A stretch of DNA of 54,190 nt from an uncultured Clostridia bacterium (GCA_946498095.1 CAMMMX010000022.1:1-54190), one strand, 5' to 3'; shown: positions 8,414-17,237, counted from the first letter of the stretch. Translations and numbers: made by a program. The notes: a model not told the origin generated them from the letters alone.

Positions 8414-8884
8414 TTACTGGAATGCCTGGTTAAACGCCTCCAACGCCGCTGTGTTGTCTGCGCTCATCGCAAAAAAGACATAATCATCGATGACTTTTAT
8501 CACACTGGTATTGATTTTTTCCATCTGTTCCGCGGTGGCGTAATCCTTGTAAAGATCCGACTGATCGTCCCGGCGTTTGATGATAGCTTTCTTAATATCG
8601 GAGACTTTGCTTTTGTCCGCTGCACGCGCTACCAAAACTTCGTCCGGATAAGCGGCGGAACCGCAGATGTATAGCGTTACTTCCTTCAAATCCGCCGGAT
8701 CGATGGCATAGTAACTGCTGACTTTTGTTGAATTGTCCGTCATTTCCGGAAACTCTACCGCAGCTAATACAGCGTCCGCTACATCCTTGGTGGGCGGCGT
8801 CTTTCCGCTGCTAGAAGTGCAGCCTGTGAGGAACACAACCGCCCCTATTGTTGCGATAGCAATCATTCTCTTGATCTGTTTCAT
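8414..8884 (-). CDS. DUF4358 family lipoprotein
   Basis: A 156-residue secreted lipoprotein. A basic start (MKQIKR), a hydrophobic core and the lipobox LTGC (Cys22) are followed by a Ser/Gly/Lys linker. The body matches the DUF4358 pattern as I know it: 'AAYPDEVLVAR', then 'KKAIIKRRDDQ' and the end motif 'VIKVIDDYVFFAMS'. The family is common in Clostridia and often sits next to SGNH hydrolases and MBOAT acyltransferases; the biochemical role is unknown. Here the SGNH gene is 88 bases upstream. No MBOAT gene is in the window. Confidence 0.85.
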   Translation of the reverse strand: MKQIKRMIAIATIGAVVFLTGCTSSSGKTPPTKDVADAVLAAVEFPEMTDNSTKVSSYYAIDPADLKEVTLYICGSAAYPDEVLVARAADKSKVSDIKKAIIKRRDDQSDLYKDYATAEQMEKINTSVIKVIDDYVFFAMSADNTAALEAFNQAFQ

Positions 8885-8972
8885 ACGTTTTCTCCTTCTG
8901 TTTCATTGTGTATGGGACGCCTGCGGAAAAGCTGGCGTACAAAAGCGGTCGTTTCCGCCGCTTTTATGTCAT

Positions 8973-9860
8973 TTAGGAAACCGGATGCGTCAGAAGGCAG
9001 TCCAGCATTTTATCATATGTCGTACGTTTAAAATGCATGCCGTCACCTTCTGCCGATTCTGCGGGGAATTTCCCATCCGGTCCTTTCAGCGCAGCGTTGA
9101 GATCGATAAAACGCACACCCTTATTATTCGCCATCTTCAGAAGCTCCTGGTTATATACGTCAATATCGCTATTGCTGATAGGGCTTTTCGCCGCGGTTTC
9201 CTTCGCCGCGGTGACCGGCGGAATCGACAAAACACAAATCTGTGCATTGGGATGCGCCTGCTTCAGACTGTCTATAAAGTCAGAGTAAGAGGCAATCATT
9301 TTCTCGTTGCTCAGCCAGGCAATTCCGTTAGAGCCTAGCATGATGTAAAACTTATTTGCCTGTAATTCCTTCGAGGCCTGCAGGATCGTCTTGCTGCCCC
9401 CTGCCGTATCCACCTTTGCCGTATTGATTTTTTCAATGTTCATGCCGACACTCGCCAGTACCCGGCTTTCATCAATAATTTGATAATTAGCCAGTCCGGT
9501 CATAATGGAGTCGCCGATAAACGCCGCGTCATCCAGATAGGTAAGCGGTCTTTTCTCCGCCTCTGGCACCGGATTTGTCGTCATATCGACAATGTTGGAA
9601 CTGGTTTCCTGTTCAGAAGAAGTTTCCGGCGAGGAAGATTGATCCGAAGAAGTTGATACATCAGAACTGCTGGAACTTATCTCAGAAGACATGCCTTCTT
9701 TTTTCTCAATAATCGCCGTTACCAGTGCGTATAGCACGAAACTAGCGATAAGACAGCTGATAATCAAAATAATTAAATATAAAACAAAGCGGTTTTTTCG
9801 TTTTCGACGTCTTTTATTTTTATTGTTGTCAAAATAATATCTGTTATACTGATTGGCCAC
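8973..9860 (-). CDS. Membrane-anchored SGNH/GDSL-type hydrolase
   Basis: 295 residues from GTG 9860, which has AGAGGA seven bases upstream; another GTG at 9890 has a poorer site. A very basic N-terminus (NKRRRKRKNR) precedes one transmembrane helix (about 24-48) and a Ser/Glu-rich linker (to ~90), so the catalytic domain lies outside the cell. 'FIGDSIM' holds the nucleophile serine (~118), 'LGSNGI' resembles the block III asparagine, and 'GDGMHF' gives the Asp and His of the C-terminal block. The family includes esterases and wall-polymer O-acetyl transferases. It leads the operon with the DUF4358 lipoprotein, which suggests envelope polymer modification. Confidence 0.85.
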   Translation of the reverse strand: MANQYNRYYFDNNKNKRRRKRKNRFVLYLIILIISCLIASFVLYALVTAIIEKKEGMSSEISSSSSDVSTSSDQSSSPETSSEQETSSNIVDMTTNPVPEAEKRPLTYLDDAAFIGDSIMTGLANYQIIDESRVLASVGMNIEKINTAKVDTAGGSKTILQASKELQANKFYIMLGSNGIAWLSNEKMIASYSDFIDSLKQAHPNAQICVLSIPPVTAAKETAAKSPISNSDIDVYNQELLKMANNKGVRFIDLNAALKGPDGKFPAESAEGDGMHFKRTTYDKMLDCLLTHPVS

Positions 9861-10088
9861 TGGTTCATCCTCTTTCTTGTTGTCTGGCACTTTCTAGGGC
9901 CGAAACTGCCCTGTCAAGAGATAGTTCATCGCGCGTTTATTTTTATTATACCGTATCACGCATAAATTGGAATGAAAAAACAATGAATAATGGTTACAAT
10001 GTTGTGACGCTGGCAATGCGTGAAACATATACTGAAAAGGTACGGCTTTAACCGTGTCCCTTTGGAACATCAGAGGAGGTCCATACAT

Positions 10089-11918
10089 ATGTGCGGATTT
10101 GTTGGCTTTACCGGCTACATAGAAAATCAGGAGGTCGTTCTTCAGCGGATGCTTGACAAGATCGTCCACCGCGGACCGGACTCGGAAGGAAAATACATCG
10201 ATCATGGCGTCGCGCTTGGCTTCCGCCGTTTGAGTATTATTGATTTGGACGGAGGAAATCAGCCCTTGTTCAACGAGGATCGTTCGCTGGTCCTGGTGTT
10301 CAACGGCGAAATCTACAATTACCAGACCCTGCGCAAAAAGCTTGTAGAGCAGGGTCACCGATTCGTCACGGACGCTGACTCGGAGGTCCTGGTTCACGCC
10401 TACGAGCAATACGGTACAGGAATGCTGCGTCAGCTGCGCGGGATGTTTTCTTTCGTCATCTGGGATAAACGCAGGCAGTCCCTATTCGGCGCACGAGACT
10501 TTTTTGGAATCAAGCCTCTGTATTATGCCTGTATGGACGGCGGATTCTTGTTCGCTTCAGAAATCAAAAGCTTCCTTCCCCACCCCTGTTTCCGCAAATG
10601 CCTCAATGAGCGCGCTCTGCAAAGCTATCTTACTTTTCAGTATTCCCCTACCACAGAAACCTTCTTCCAAGACGTCTACAAACTGCCTGCCGCTCACTAC
10701 TTCACCTACTCCAACGGTTTGCTGAAGACGCATCGTTACTGGGAACCGCGCTTTCATCCACAGGAAGGACGTTCCTTGGATGAATGGGTAGACGATATCG
10801 ATACGGTATTCAGTGATTCCGTCCGGTCGCATAAAATCAGCGATGTAGAAGTCGGCTCCTTCCTCTCCAGCGGCGTTGACTCCAGTTACGTCGCCTGCGA
10901 GGCAAAGGTTGACAAGACTTTTACCGTTGGTTTTGACAACAGCGGCTACAGCGAGATATCTTACGCGCAGGAACTGTCCCGTTACATTCATGTTGAAAAT
11001 TTTTCCCATATCATCACGCCGGAGGAATACTGGCAGTCGTTGTCCCCGATTCAGTATCAGATGGACGAACCGCTTGCAGATCCTGCCGCAATTGCACTTT
11101 ATTTTGTCTGCCGGGAAGCAGCCAAAAAGGTAAAGGTGGTGCTGTCGGGGGAAGGAGCGGATGAAATTTTCGGCGGTTATAACATCTACAAGGAGCCGAT
11201 GAGCGCACGCGGCTATAATACCATCCCGATGCCAGTACGCCGCTGTATCGGCGGTATCGCAAGACAGTTCCCACACAAACGCGGCGTTAATTTTCTGATC
11301 CGCCGGGGAAAAACGTTGCAGGAACGCTTTATCGGCGGCGCATATATTTTCGATCCGGATGAGAGCCGTGGTCTGCTGTGCCGCTACCGGGAGGATTTCC
11401 CTTCCCCGCAGGATATTACACGCCCCTTTTATGAAAAGGCGAAAGAATGGGATGATGTGACACAAATGCAGTATCTGGATCTGCATCTGTGGCTGACTGG
11501 CGACATCCTGCTGAAAGCGGACAAAATGAGTATGGCACATTCGCTTGAGCTGCGGGTCCCCTTCCTGGATAAGGAGGTCATGGCGCTGGCTAGTCGTATC
11601 CCGACGCGGTATCGCGTCAATAAGGAAAATACGAAATATGCTATGCGTCAGGCCGCGCTGCGGAAATTGCCGCCACAGACGGCGAATAAAAAGAAACTGG
11701 GGTTCCCCGTCCCGATCCGTGTCTGGCTGAAAGAGGAGCCTTACTTCCAGATGATCAAGCAAGCATTCACTTCCGACATCGCCGAACGTTTTTTCCATAC
11801 CGACATGCTGCTGCGCCTGCTGGAGGATCACCGTGCGGGGCATTACGATAATTCCCGTAAAATCTGGACGGTATTCACTTTCCTGATTTGGTACAACGAG
11901 TATTTTGTCAAGCGCTGA
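10089..11918 (+). CDS. asnB: Asparagine synthase (glutamine-hydrolysing)
   Basis: A 609-residue cytosolic enzyme making asparagine from aspartate, ATP and glutamine. The start is set at ATG 10089 so that Cys2 ('MCGFVGFTG') becomes the N-terminal nucleophile of the class II glutaminase domain; AGAGGAGG precedes it. In-frame codons back to 10020 would bury this cysteine. The synthetase domain has the ATP pyrophosphatase loop 'SSGVDSSYVA' and 'SGEGADEIFGGY'. The gene stands alone, divergent from the SGNH hydrolase, with a terminator just downstream. No T-box or other leader is visible in the short upstream region. Confidence 0.95.
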   Translation: MCGFVGFTGYIENQEVVLQRMLDKIVHRGPDSEGKYIDHGVALGFRRLSIIDLDGGNQPLFNEDRSLVLVFNGEIYNYQTLRKKLVEQGHRFVTDADSEVLVHAYEQYGTGMLRQLRGMFSFVIWDKRRQSLFGARDFFGIKPLYYACMDGGFLFASEIKSFLPHPCFRKCLNERALQSYLTFQYSPTTETFFQDVYKLPAAHYFTYSNGLLKTHRYWEPRFHPQEGRSLDEWVDDIDTVFSDSVRSHKISDVEVGSFLSSGVDSSYVACEAKVDKTFTVGFDNSGYSEISYAQELSRYIHVENFSHIITPEEYWQSLSPIQYQMDEPLADPAAIALYFVCREAAKKVKVVLSGEGADEIFGGYNIYKEPMSARGYNTIPMPVRRCIGGIARQFPHKRGVNFLIRRGKTLQERFIGGAYIFDPDESRGLLCRYREDFPSPQDITRPFYEKAKEWDDVTQMQYLDLHLWLTGDILLKADKMSMAHSLELRVPFLDKEVMALASRIPTRYRVNKENTKYAMRQAALRKLPPQTANKKKLGFPVPIRVWLKEEPYFQMIKQAFTSDIAERFFHTDMLLRLLEDHRAGHYDNSRKIWTVFTFLIWYNEYFVKR

Positions 11919-11932
11919 GCACAGAAAGCTTC

Positions 11933-11968
11933 AGGCAGTACGAGACAGGACGTTTCGTACTGCCTTTT
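11933..11968 (+). terminator. Intrinsic terminator of asnB
   Basis: Arms aggcagtacga and tcgtactgcct, a nine- to ten-base loop and then tttt, starting 15 bases after the asnB stop. Confidence 0.8.
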
Positions 11969-12149
11969 CGTCCGGACATCGCCGAAGAAAGGGACGTCGG
12001 CCCCTTTTTACGATGCGAACATACGTCCTTCTCCCTACCAGCATACCGAAACGGTCTTCACAAGGTTCCATCCGAAAATTTGAAATAGCATTTCCAATCG
12101 AACATTTTTAAGACATTTTCAGCCAATAGATACGACTGAGCTTCCAGGT

Positions 12150-12200
12150 AAAAAAGCGTCCGCCTCGTAGATGCTGACAACAACGCTCGGACGCTTTTTT
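12150..12200. terminator. Bidirectional terminator between asnB and the sprT-like gene
   Basis: Perfect 13-base arms aaaaaagcgtccg and cggacgctttttt surround a 25-base loop, so each strand ends in a T run. It can stop asnB read-through and the minus-strand operon ending at 12300. The rest of 11969-12299 shows no gene, only a short direct repeat of tatccaatgaaaa near 12207-12232. Confidence 0.8.
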
Positions 12201-12299
12201 ACAGTTTATCCAATGAAAATTATCCAATGAAAAACGGATTTTTAGGGATAAAACGAAAATCACCAGTCCCGCCCGGGGGAGATCTGTAGAAAAGACGCA

Positions 12300-12839
12300 T
12301 TATAGCTTTTTCCTGGGACAAGCGGGCTCGGTTACGTTCTCGAATGCCGTTACATGCAAACGCCCGCCACAGCGTCCGCATCGGTAACGGAATGGTTCCC
12401 GCACCAAGCGGGAAGCTTTCTGACGGAAAATTTCCGCGCCGCAGCCCGAGCAAACAATCCGGTAACGCGGCGCCTTGGTTGGAAGCGGTTGCATACCGGG
12501 CGGTACAGGGCTGCAGCGTGCCACCTCGTAGGGATAACTGGCGTTGACCTTTCGCGCATAATAGCCCCAGCGTTTACCATGGTTCATACAACCTGGCAGC
12601 GTGTGCAACAGTTCATGGATGAGGACCCGCTTGATTGCCTCGTCGTCTTTGTCAGATGCAAAAACATCGGATACTTGGATCTCGTAGCTTCCGTCTGCAA
12701 AGCGCCTGCACAGTCCAAGCCTTTTCTTGGCCCTGGTATTGACACAGTATCTGATTCCCGGCGGCACATGGATTCCGATCCGGACAAGTTCCTGCCTGCA
12801 CGCGGATGCAAGCTGTGCCAGGTGTTCCGCCGTCAGCAT
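12300..12839 (-). CDS. SprT-like zinc metalloprotein
   Basis: 179 residues. The helix 'HELLHTLPGCMNHGKRW' supplies the HExxH zinc site and a third histidine. A C-terminal zinc ribbon follows (CSGCG and CGRCG). This is the SprT/Spartan layout; the family is linked to protease action on DNA-protein crosslinks in eukaryotes, but bacterial members are little studied. ATG 12839 overlaps the stop of the dehydrogenase (ATGCTGA), so translation is probably coupled. Longer frames run into the dehydrogenase gene and were not used. It is the last gene of the CLC-MATE-dehydrogenase operon. Confidence 0.82.
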   Translation of the reverse strand: MLTAEHLAQLASACRQELVRIGIHVPPGIRYCVNTRAKKRLGLCRRFADGSYEIQVSDVFASDKDDEAIKRVLIHELLHTLPGCMNHGKRWGYYARKVNASYPYEVARCSPVPPGMQPLPTKAPRYRIVCSGCGAEIFRQKASRLVREPFRYRCGRCGGRLHVTAFENVTEPACPRKKL

Positions 12840-13870
12840 TCCGATTCCTGCCACGGTGCGATAATAAATTTTCCGTGTGCACGCAGGGACGCGTCGGACA
12901 GAATTTCGGGAAGCCGCTGAAGTGGGCAAACCTCATATACCATGGAACTGACATCGATTCTTCCGCTGTTGATAAGCTCCACTGCCCTTCCCTGGGTATA
13001 TGGATTAATAAAGGAAGCCTTGAGCACGACCTCCTTGCGGAAGATGTCAAACGGACGAATAGAAACTGTCTCGTCGGGTTTAGTCAGGCCGAACATCATG
13101 ACCGTGGACTGGTGAGATGCATATTCGATCGCCTGTGCAATGGTGGAGGGCAGGCCGGCGCACTCGATCACACAGTCAATCCGGCGGATTCCGTTGCGAC
13201 GCAGTTCTTGAGGAACATCCTGTTTCAGTGGATCCAGGCAAAGATCGGCGCCGAGCCTGCGGCCCTGGTCGCGTTTCCCCTCAACCGGTTCCAGCAGGGT
13301 TACCGACGCTGCGCCGCTCAGACGGGCAAGCTGTACCATCAGCAACCCGATCATGCCGCCGCCGATTACCATCACGCTGTGGCCTGGACGGATATCGCAC
13401 ATGTCTATGCCATGCAGGCAGCAGGCGAGAGGCTCTGCCATCGCCCCCTGCTCGAAGCTTGTACCGTCGGACAGGCGGTAAGCTTGCTTGGCCGGTACTG
13501 CGCAATACTGGGCGAAACCGCCGTTAACTGTCGTACCAATCCCACGAATGGCCGTACAAAATTGCGCTCTGCCACTGCGGCAGGCATCGCATGCTCCACA
13601 GACATCATTGGGATCGACACAGACACGATCGCCGGGGCGAAAATCCGTCACGTCGCTGCCTACCTCTTCTACAATTCCGGCGAACTCATGTCCCAGGATA
13701 GTCGGCGGTGTGCAGTCCGCCGCGCCCTTGTCCCCTTCGAAGATATGTACGTCCGTGCCACACACGCCGCATGCCATGACCTTGACCAGCAGCTCTCCCT
13801 GGGCAGGGACAGGCTTTTCTGCTTCTACCATCCGTACATCGTGTTTCCCGTAAAAAACTGCGCTTTTCAT
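12833..13870 (-). CDS. Zinc-dependent medium-chain alcohol dehydrogenase (threonine/sorbitol dehydrogenase type)
   Basis: A 345-residue NAD(P)-dependent oxidoreductase. 'CGVCGTDVHIF' and 'GHEFAG' give the catalytic zinc ligands. Four cysteines in 'CGACDACRSGRAQFC' bind the structural zinc. The Rossmann loop is 'VIGGGMIG'. The closest groups are L-threonine 3-dehydrogenase and polyol (sorbitol, butanediol) dehydrogenases; the substrate is not readable. The start follows GGAGGA by seven bases. It begins 17 bases after the MATE gene and overlaps the sprT-like gene by seven. Confidence 0.88.
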   Translation of the reverse strand: MKSAVFYGKHDVRMVEAEKPVPAQGELLVKVMACGVCGTDVHIFEGDKGAADCTPPTILGHEFAGIVEEVGSDVTDFRPGDRVCVDPNDVCGACDACRSGRAQFCTAIRGIGTTVNGGFAQYCAVPAKQAYRLSDGTSFEQGAMAEPLACCLHGIDMCDIRPGHSVMVIGGGMIGLLMVQLARLSGAASVTLLEPVEGKRDQGRRLGADLCLDPLKQDVPQELRRNGIRRIDCVIECAGLPSTIAQAIEYASHQSTVMMFGLTKPDETVSIRPFDIFRKEVVLKASFINPYTQGRAVELINSGRIDVSSMVYEVCPLQRLPEILSDASLRAHGKFIIAPWQESEC

Positions 13871-13887
13871 GTTTGATTCCTCCATTT

Positions 13888-15291
13888 TTAATCTTCAATC
13901 AGCTGATGCTTGTACCATTTCTCCCCTTTGAATCGAAGCAGAAAAATTGCGCCGCGTACGCCCCATTCTGCTATCATAGCGACCCATACGCCAATAATCC
14001 CAAAACCGAAAACAATCCCCAGCAAATATCCCAGAACAACGCGGAACAGCCACATGGACAGCAGTGAGACCACTGACGTAAATTTAGAATCCCCGGCCGC
14101 ACGCAGCGCCGACGGCGTGATAAAGCCGATGGACCAGAGCACCGGCTGTGACAATCCCGTCATTAAGACGATGGTGAAGATGGTTCCGACGATTTGTGCC
14201 GGCGGCGAGAACAGCCGTACTAGCAGGGGGAAAAGCGGAAGGAGAAGCAGCGCCTCCGCTACAAAAGAAAAAAAGGACAACCCGATAAAGGCGCGGATAA
14301 AGCGGCGTGCATCCGGCACGTCCTTTCTACCCATACATTGGCCGACCACCGTTACGACAGCCAGGCTTAACGCGTTGGAACCGATCTGAAACATTTGCGT
14401 CAGCGAATTGCAGATAGCGTTTATCGTCATAGATGTCGTACCAAGCTGTACGATAAAGGTTTGTGTGAGAAGCTTACCACCGTTAAAAAACATTTGCTCG
14501 GCTGCAAACGGTATGCCGATAAAAAGGATTTTTTTCAACAGAAACAGATCCAGATGAAGCATGTCACGAAAACAGAAATGTAGCGTATGGTTGAAGCGCA
14601 ACAGGTAAACAAGAGAGACGATCATCCCCAGCCCACGGGAGAGCAATAATGAGATCACCATCCCGGTGACCCCTAGCCGGAGCAATGTAATGAAAACCAG
14701 GTTCAGTAAGACATAGGAAAGATTCATCACCATCGACAACATCAAGGAAGCACGCGTATCCGCGACGCCCCGCAGTACACCACATACCGCCTCCATGACT
14801 GCGGCAAAGCTGGCTGTGGCGCAGACGCCGATAATGTAGATACGTGCATTGTCAAATACTGCCTGTTCAGCGCCGCCGAATAGCAGCCGCAGGATGGGAT
14901 CATGGAAAACCAGCATAAGAACGCTGACAGTCACCGCCAGCAGCGTAACCGTACTGACGGATTGCGCAGCCGCTCGGGAAACCTGCGCCTCGTTTCCGCT
15001 TCCTTTATATTGGGCGACGACGACGGTACCTCCTGTCGCTACGGCGACAAATACGTTCAGAATAAAAACGTTAAGGGAATCTACCATGCTGACTGCGCTG
15101 ACCGCAGCCATCCCGGAGGAGCTAATCATAGCCGTATTGAGCATCCCCAGCCCAATGATAAAGGCCTGATCGACAAATAATGGGAGAATGATGGCAATTA
15201 CCTGCCGGTAGGACATCGTTTCTCCTGACAAATATTTATCCAATAGCGCCGACGTACGCCTGCGTAGCGCGGGGAAAAATGTATGTACCAC
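13888..15291 (-). CDS. MATE family efflux transporter
   Basis: A 467-residue inner-membrane exporter with about 12 helices, predicted to push out drugs or metabolites with Na+ or H+. Signatures include 'LPLFVDQAFIIGLGMLNTAM' near the start and 'GTVVVAQYKGSG' in the second helix pair. The GTG at 15291 fits the length of relatives; an ATG at 15216 has a clearer site (AGGAG) and is a real alternative. It begins 33 bases after the CLC gene. A link to fluoride, guanidine or a toxic product is possible, but no riboswitch was found. Confidence 0.9.
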   Translation of the reverse strand: MVHTFFPALRRRTSALLDKYLSGETMSYRQVIAIILPLFVDQAFIIGLGMLNTAMISSSGMAAVSAVSMVDSLNVFILNVFVAVATGGTVVVAQYKGSGNEAQVSRAAAQSVSTVTLLAVTVSVLMLVFHDPILRLLFGGAEQAVFDNARIYIIGVCATASFAAVMEAVCGVLRGVADTRASLMLSMVMNLSYVLLNLVFITLLRLGVTGMVISLLLSRGLGMIVSLVYLLRFNHTLHFCFRDMLHLDLFLLKKILFIGIPFAAEQMFFNGGKLLTQTFIVQLGTTSMTINAICNSLTQMFQIGSNALSLAVVTVVGQCMGRKDVPDARRFIRAFIGLSFFSFVAEALLLLPLFPLLVRLFSPPAQIVGTIFTIVLMTGLSQPVLWSIGFITPSALRAAGDSKFTSVVSLLSMWLFRVVLGYLLGIVFGFGIIGVWVAMIAEWGVRGAIFLLRFKGEKWYKHQLIED

Positions 15292-15324
15292 ACAACCACT
15301 TCTCTTTCCATATCCTGTTATGCT

Positions 15325-16593
15325 TTATTGCGCCCTTTTATCAATAAACTCCGGTTTGACTTTGGAATAGAGTATTTTCTGTTCGCTATAAAGCCCATAA
15401 TAGCCGGACATCATGTAGCTGACTGCGCAGGCCACGGCGTACAGGGCGATCCCTTGCGTACCGAACAGTTCAAAGCTGAGGATGAGGGACGTCAATGGGC
15501 AGTTGGTAACGCCGCAGAAGACAGATACCATTCCCAATGCCGCGCCAAAGGAAGGCGGCAATCCCAATAGTCCACCCATAACATTGCCAAAAGTAGCGCC
15601 AATGAAAAAGACAGGAACGATTTCACCGCCTTTAAAGCCGGCGCCAAGCGTCAACGCGGTAAAAACGAGCTTAAGCGCGAAAGCCTCCCAACGTGCCTCT
15701 CCGGCGATCGCACGCGCAATTACGTCCATCCCGGCGCCGTTGTAGTCCTGGGTTCCCACCAGGAAACTCAAGAAAGCAACAAGCACGCCAGCAACTGCAA
15801 TACAGAGGTAACGGTTGGGGATCACCCTGCGGTATAATGCAGGCGCCTTGTGCATCATGATACAGAAAAGAATGCTGAGTAGCGCGCATAGCACCGAAAG
15901 ACCGGCAACCTGCAGCAATGTCAACGGCGTCAATGGAGGAATTCCTGTCACGGTAAATTGCGTCGGTGCAATCCCGCACATCGAAGCCGCCATCGCGCCA
16001 ATGACAGACGACAGCACGCACGGGACAATTGCCGCATAATACATCACACCCACGCTGACGACTTCCATCGAAAAGACAGCCGCTGTCAACGGCGTACCGA
16101 ATAGCGCGGAAAAAGCGGCGCTCATTCCGCACATTGTAATGATGCGTTCGTCTTTGTCATCCAGGCGCATCCAGCGCCCAATCCGGGAAGAGATACTGCC
16201 ACCCAGCTGCAGCGCGGCGCCTTCCCGCCCGGATGATCCCCCGCACAGATGAGTCACAAGCGTGCTGAAAAAAATCAGCGGGGCGGTCCGTAGAGGCATG
16301 GGCTCATTGGTACGGACTGCAATTAGAACGAAATTGGTTCCCCGGTCCTTCTCCATCCTGCAAAAATGGTACGCAAGCAGGATCAGCAGTCCACCGACGG
16401 GCAAAAACAGGATGAGCCAGTCATATGTCTTCCGTAATCCAGTGACAAATTCAATTGCGTAATGGAACAGAATCCCCACGCCTCCCACAACAACGCCTAT
16501 CAGACAGGAAAATAACACCCACTTGACAAACGTGCCGAAATCTTTCCATACGGCAAGCATCCCCTTTTTCAGCTGCTGCAAAACTGCCCCCAT
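15325..16593 (-). CDS. CLC-family anion transporter, fluoride/proton antiporter-like (CLC-F)
   Basis: A 422-residue membrane protein with about ten helices. 'GGSSGREGAALQLGG' corresponds to the GREGP motif with the gating glutamate. 'GAGFKGGEIVPVFFIGA' is the GxFxP region. Where chloride-type CLCs have GSGIP this protein reads 'GTNFV', so the anion-coordinating serine is missing; that pattern is known from bacterial CLC-F fluoride exporters. The start at 16593 fits the promoter at 16684-16692 (an ~84-base leader). Translation from 16665 would leave only ~12 bases of leader and no ribosome site. It heads the operon with MATE, dehydrogenase and SprT. Confidence 0.85.
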   Translation of the reverse strand: MGAVLQQLKKGMLAVWKDFGTFVKWVLFSCLIGVVVGGVGILFHYAIEFVTGLRKTYDWLILFLPVGGLLILLAYHFCRMEKDRGTNFVLIAVRTNEPMPLRTAPLIFFSTLVTHLCGGSSGREGAALQLGGSISSRIGRWMRLDDKDERIITMCGMSAAFSALFGTPLTAAVFSMEVVSVGVMYYAAIVPCVLSSVIGAMAASMCGIAPTQFTVTGIPPLTPLTLLQVAGLSVLCALLSILFCIMMHKAPALYRRVIPNRYLCIAVAGVLVAFLSFLVGTQDYNGAGMDVIARAIAGEARWEAFALKLVFTALTLGAGFKGGEIVPVFFIGATFGNVMGGLLGLPPSFGAALGMVSVFCGVTNCPLTSLILSFELFGTQGIALYAVACAVSYMMSGYYGLYSEQKILYSKVKPEFIDKRAQ

Positions 16594-16683
16594 CTCTTTC
16601 CGACCATATTTTGCTTTTCTGACGATTGGCAGATTGAAACGTTTCGTGTAAGTCCAATACATCAAAAAAGCTAGACATTATTT

Positions 16684-16692
16684 ATTATAGCA
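16684..16692 (-). promoter_or_regulatory. Extended -10 promoter of the CLC-MATE operon
   Basis: Minus strand TGCTATAAT. No good -35 is seen 17 bases upstream (TAGCTA). The start point would be near 16677. No fluoride (crcB) riboswitch core was found between here and spoVM. Confidence 0.5.
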
Positions 16693-16873
16693 TATCAAAT
16701 CGAAAATAGCTACCCATAAAACCGGACAGCTGCCTGAAATGTCTGACGCGGTGTGTTCCTTTCTTCTGTGCGGACAACTTGTGAGAAGAAATACTTTCCA
16801 GAATCCTAATACCGAAATTCTGAGAGGCGCTGTCTTACGCATCCTTACAGGAAATTATGCTGTTTGCACAGAA

Positions 16874-16931
16874 ATAGGAAACCGCCCTGAAAGCAAAGCC
16901 CTTTCGCTTAGCGTTCACGGCGGTTTCCTAT
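16874..16931 (-). terminator. Hairpin after spoVM
   Basis: Perfect 13-base arms ataggaaaccgcc and ggcggtttcctat around an A/G-rich loop, starting 26 bases past the spoVM stop codon. The tail is only TTTCTG, so termination is plausible but not certain. Confidence 0.55.
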
Positions 16932-16956
16932 GTACAGCCCACTGACTCGCAGCTTG

Positions 16957-17037
16957 TCAATCTTCCTTTTTTATCCGAAAGATCATCCGTAAAATCGGAG
17001 AGAGGAACTTCGGACTTCTGACAACGACAATTTTCAT
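16957..17037 (-). CDS. spoVM: Stage V sporulation protein SpoVM
   Basis: A 26-codon gene beginning 'MKIVVVRSPKFLSPILR' and ending in 'KKED'. Length, the S/L-PKFL core, the basic amphipathic helix and the acidic end match SpoVM, the peptide that binds the curved forespore membrane and anchors the coat ATPase SpoIVA (known from Bacillus subtilis, also 26 residues). The start is fixed by AGGAGGAAG seven bases upstream. It lies 23 bases behind a 58-codon membrane-protein gene on the same strand, so they are probably one operon. It is too short for usual gene-calling limits. Confidence 0.85.
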   Translation of the reverse strand: MKIVVVRSPKFLSPILRMIFRIKKED

Positions 17038-17060
17038 TACGCTCTTCCTCCTGTCCATGC

Positions 17061-17237
17061 TTAAAAACGTACCAGAAACCACAAGCCCATGACAATCAGC
17101 AGGATGGCCGCAATCAGGACGATAAGCTTCAGTCCGCACACCAGTATTAAGAACAGTCCTGCGCCAAACGCCAGCGCCAGCAAACACGGCGTCTTGTGTC
17201 CCCCGCCCCGGCGGCAAGACCGACGCGGTCTTCCCAT
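17061..17237 (-). CDS. 58-residue two-helix membrane protein, co-transcribed with spoVM
   Basis: The frame starts at ATG 17237 behind AGGAGGGAGGG and runs 58 codons to TAA. The first 17 residues are strongly basic with two cysteines ('MGRPRRSCRRGGGHK'). Two hydrophobic stretches follow (about 19-35 and 38-55) around a single Gly-Leu-Lys turn, and the end is 'FLVRF'. It looks like a helical hairpin with a cytosolic basic tail. I do not recognise a family. Placement directly before spoVM suggests expression during sporulation, which is inference from position only. Confidence 0.7.
   Translation of the reverse strand: MGRPRRSCRRGGGHKTPCLLALAFGAGLFLILVCGLKLIVLIAAILLIVMGLWFLVRF

Noticed and set aside
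9900-10088. A T-box or other leader before asnB
   Set aside because: The gap is under 200 bases and lacks the T-box sequence and a terminator hairpin.
10557-11843. A 428-codon open frame antisense to asnB
   Set aside because: It mirrors the reading frame of a clear gene, has no ribosome site and no family signature.
12806-13876. A 356-codon open frame antisense to the zinc dehydrogenase
   Set aside because: The dehydrogenase on the other strand has all zinc and NAD motifs; this frame is its shadow.
16594-16956. A fluoride or guanidine riboswitch before the CLC-MATE operon
   Set aside because: I looked for the conserved crcB and ykkC cores on the minus strand and saw none; only a covariance search could exclude them fully.
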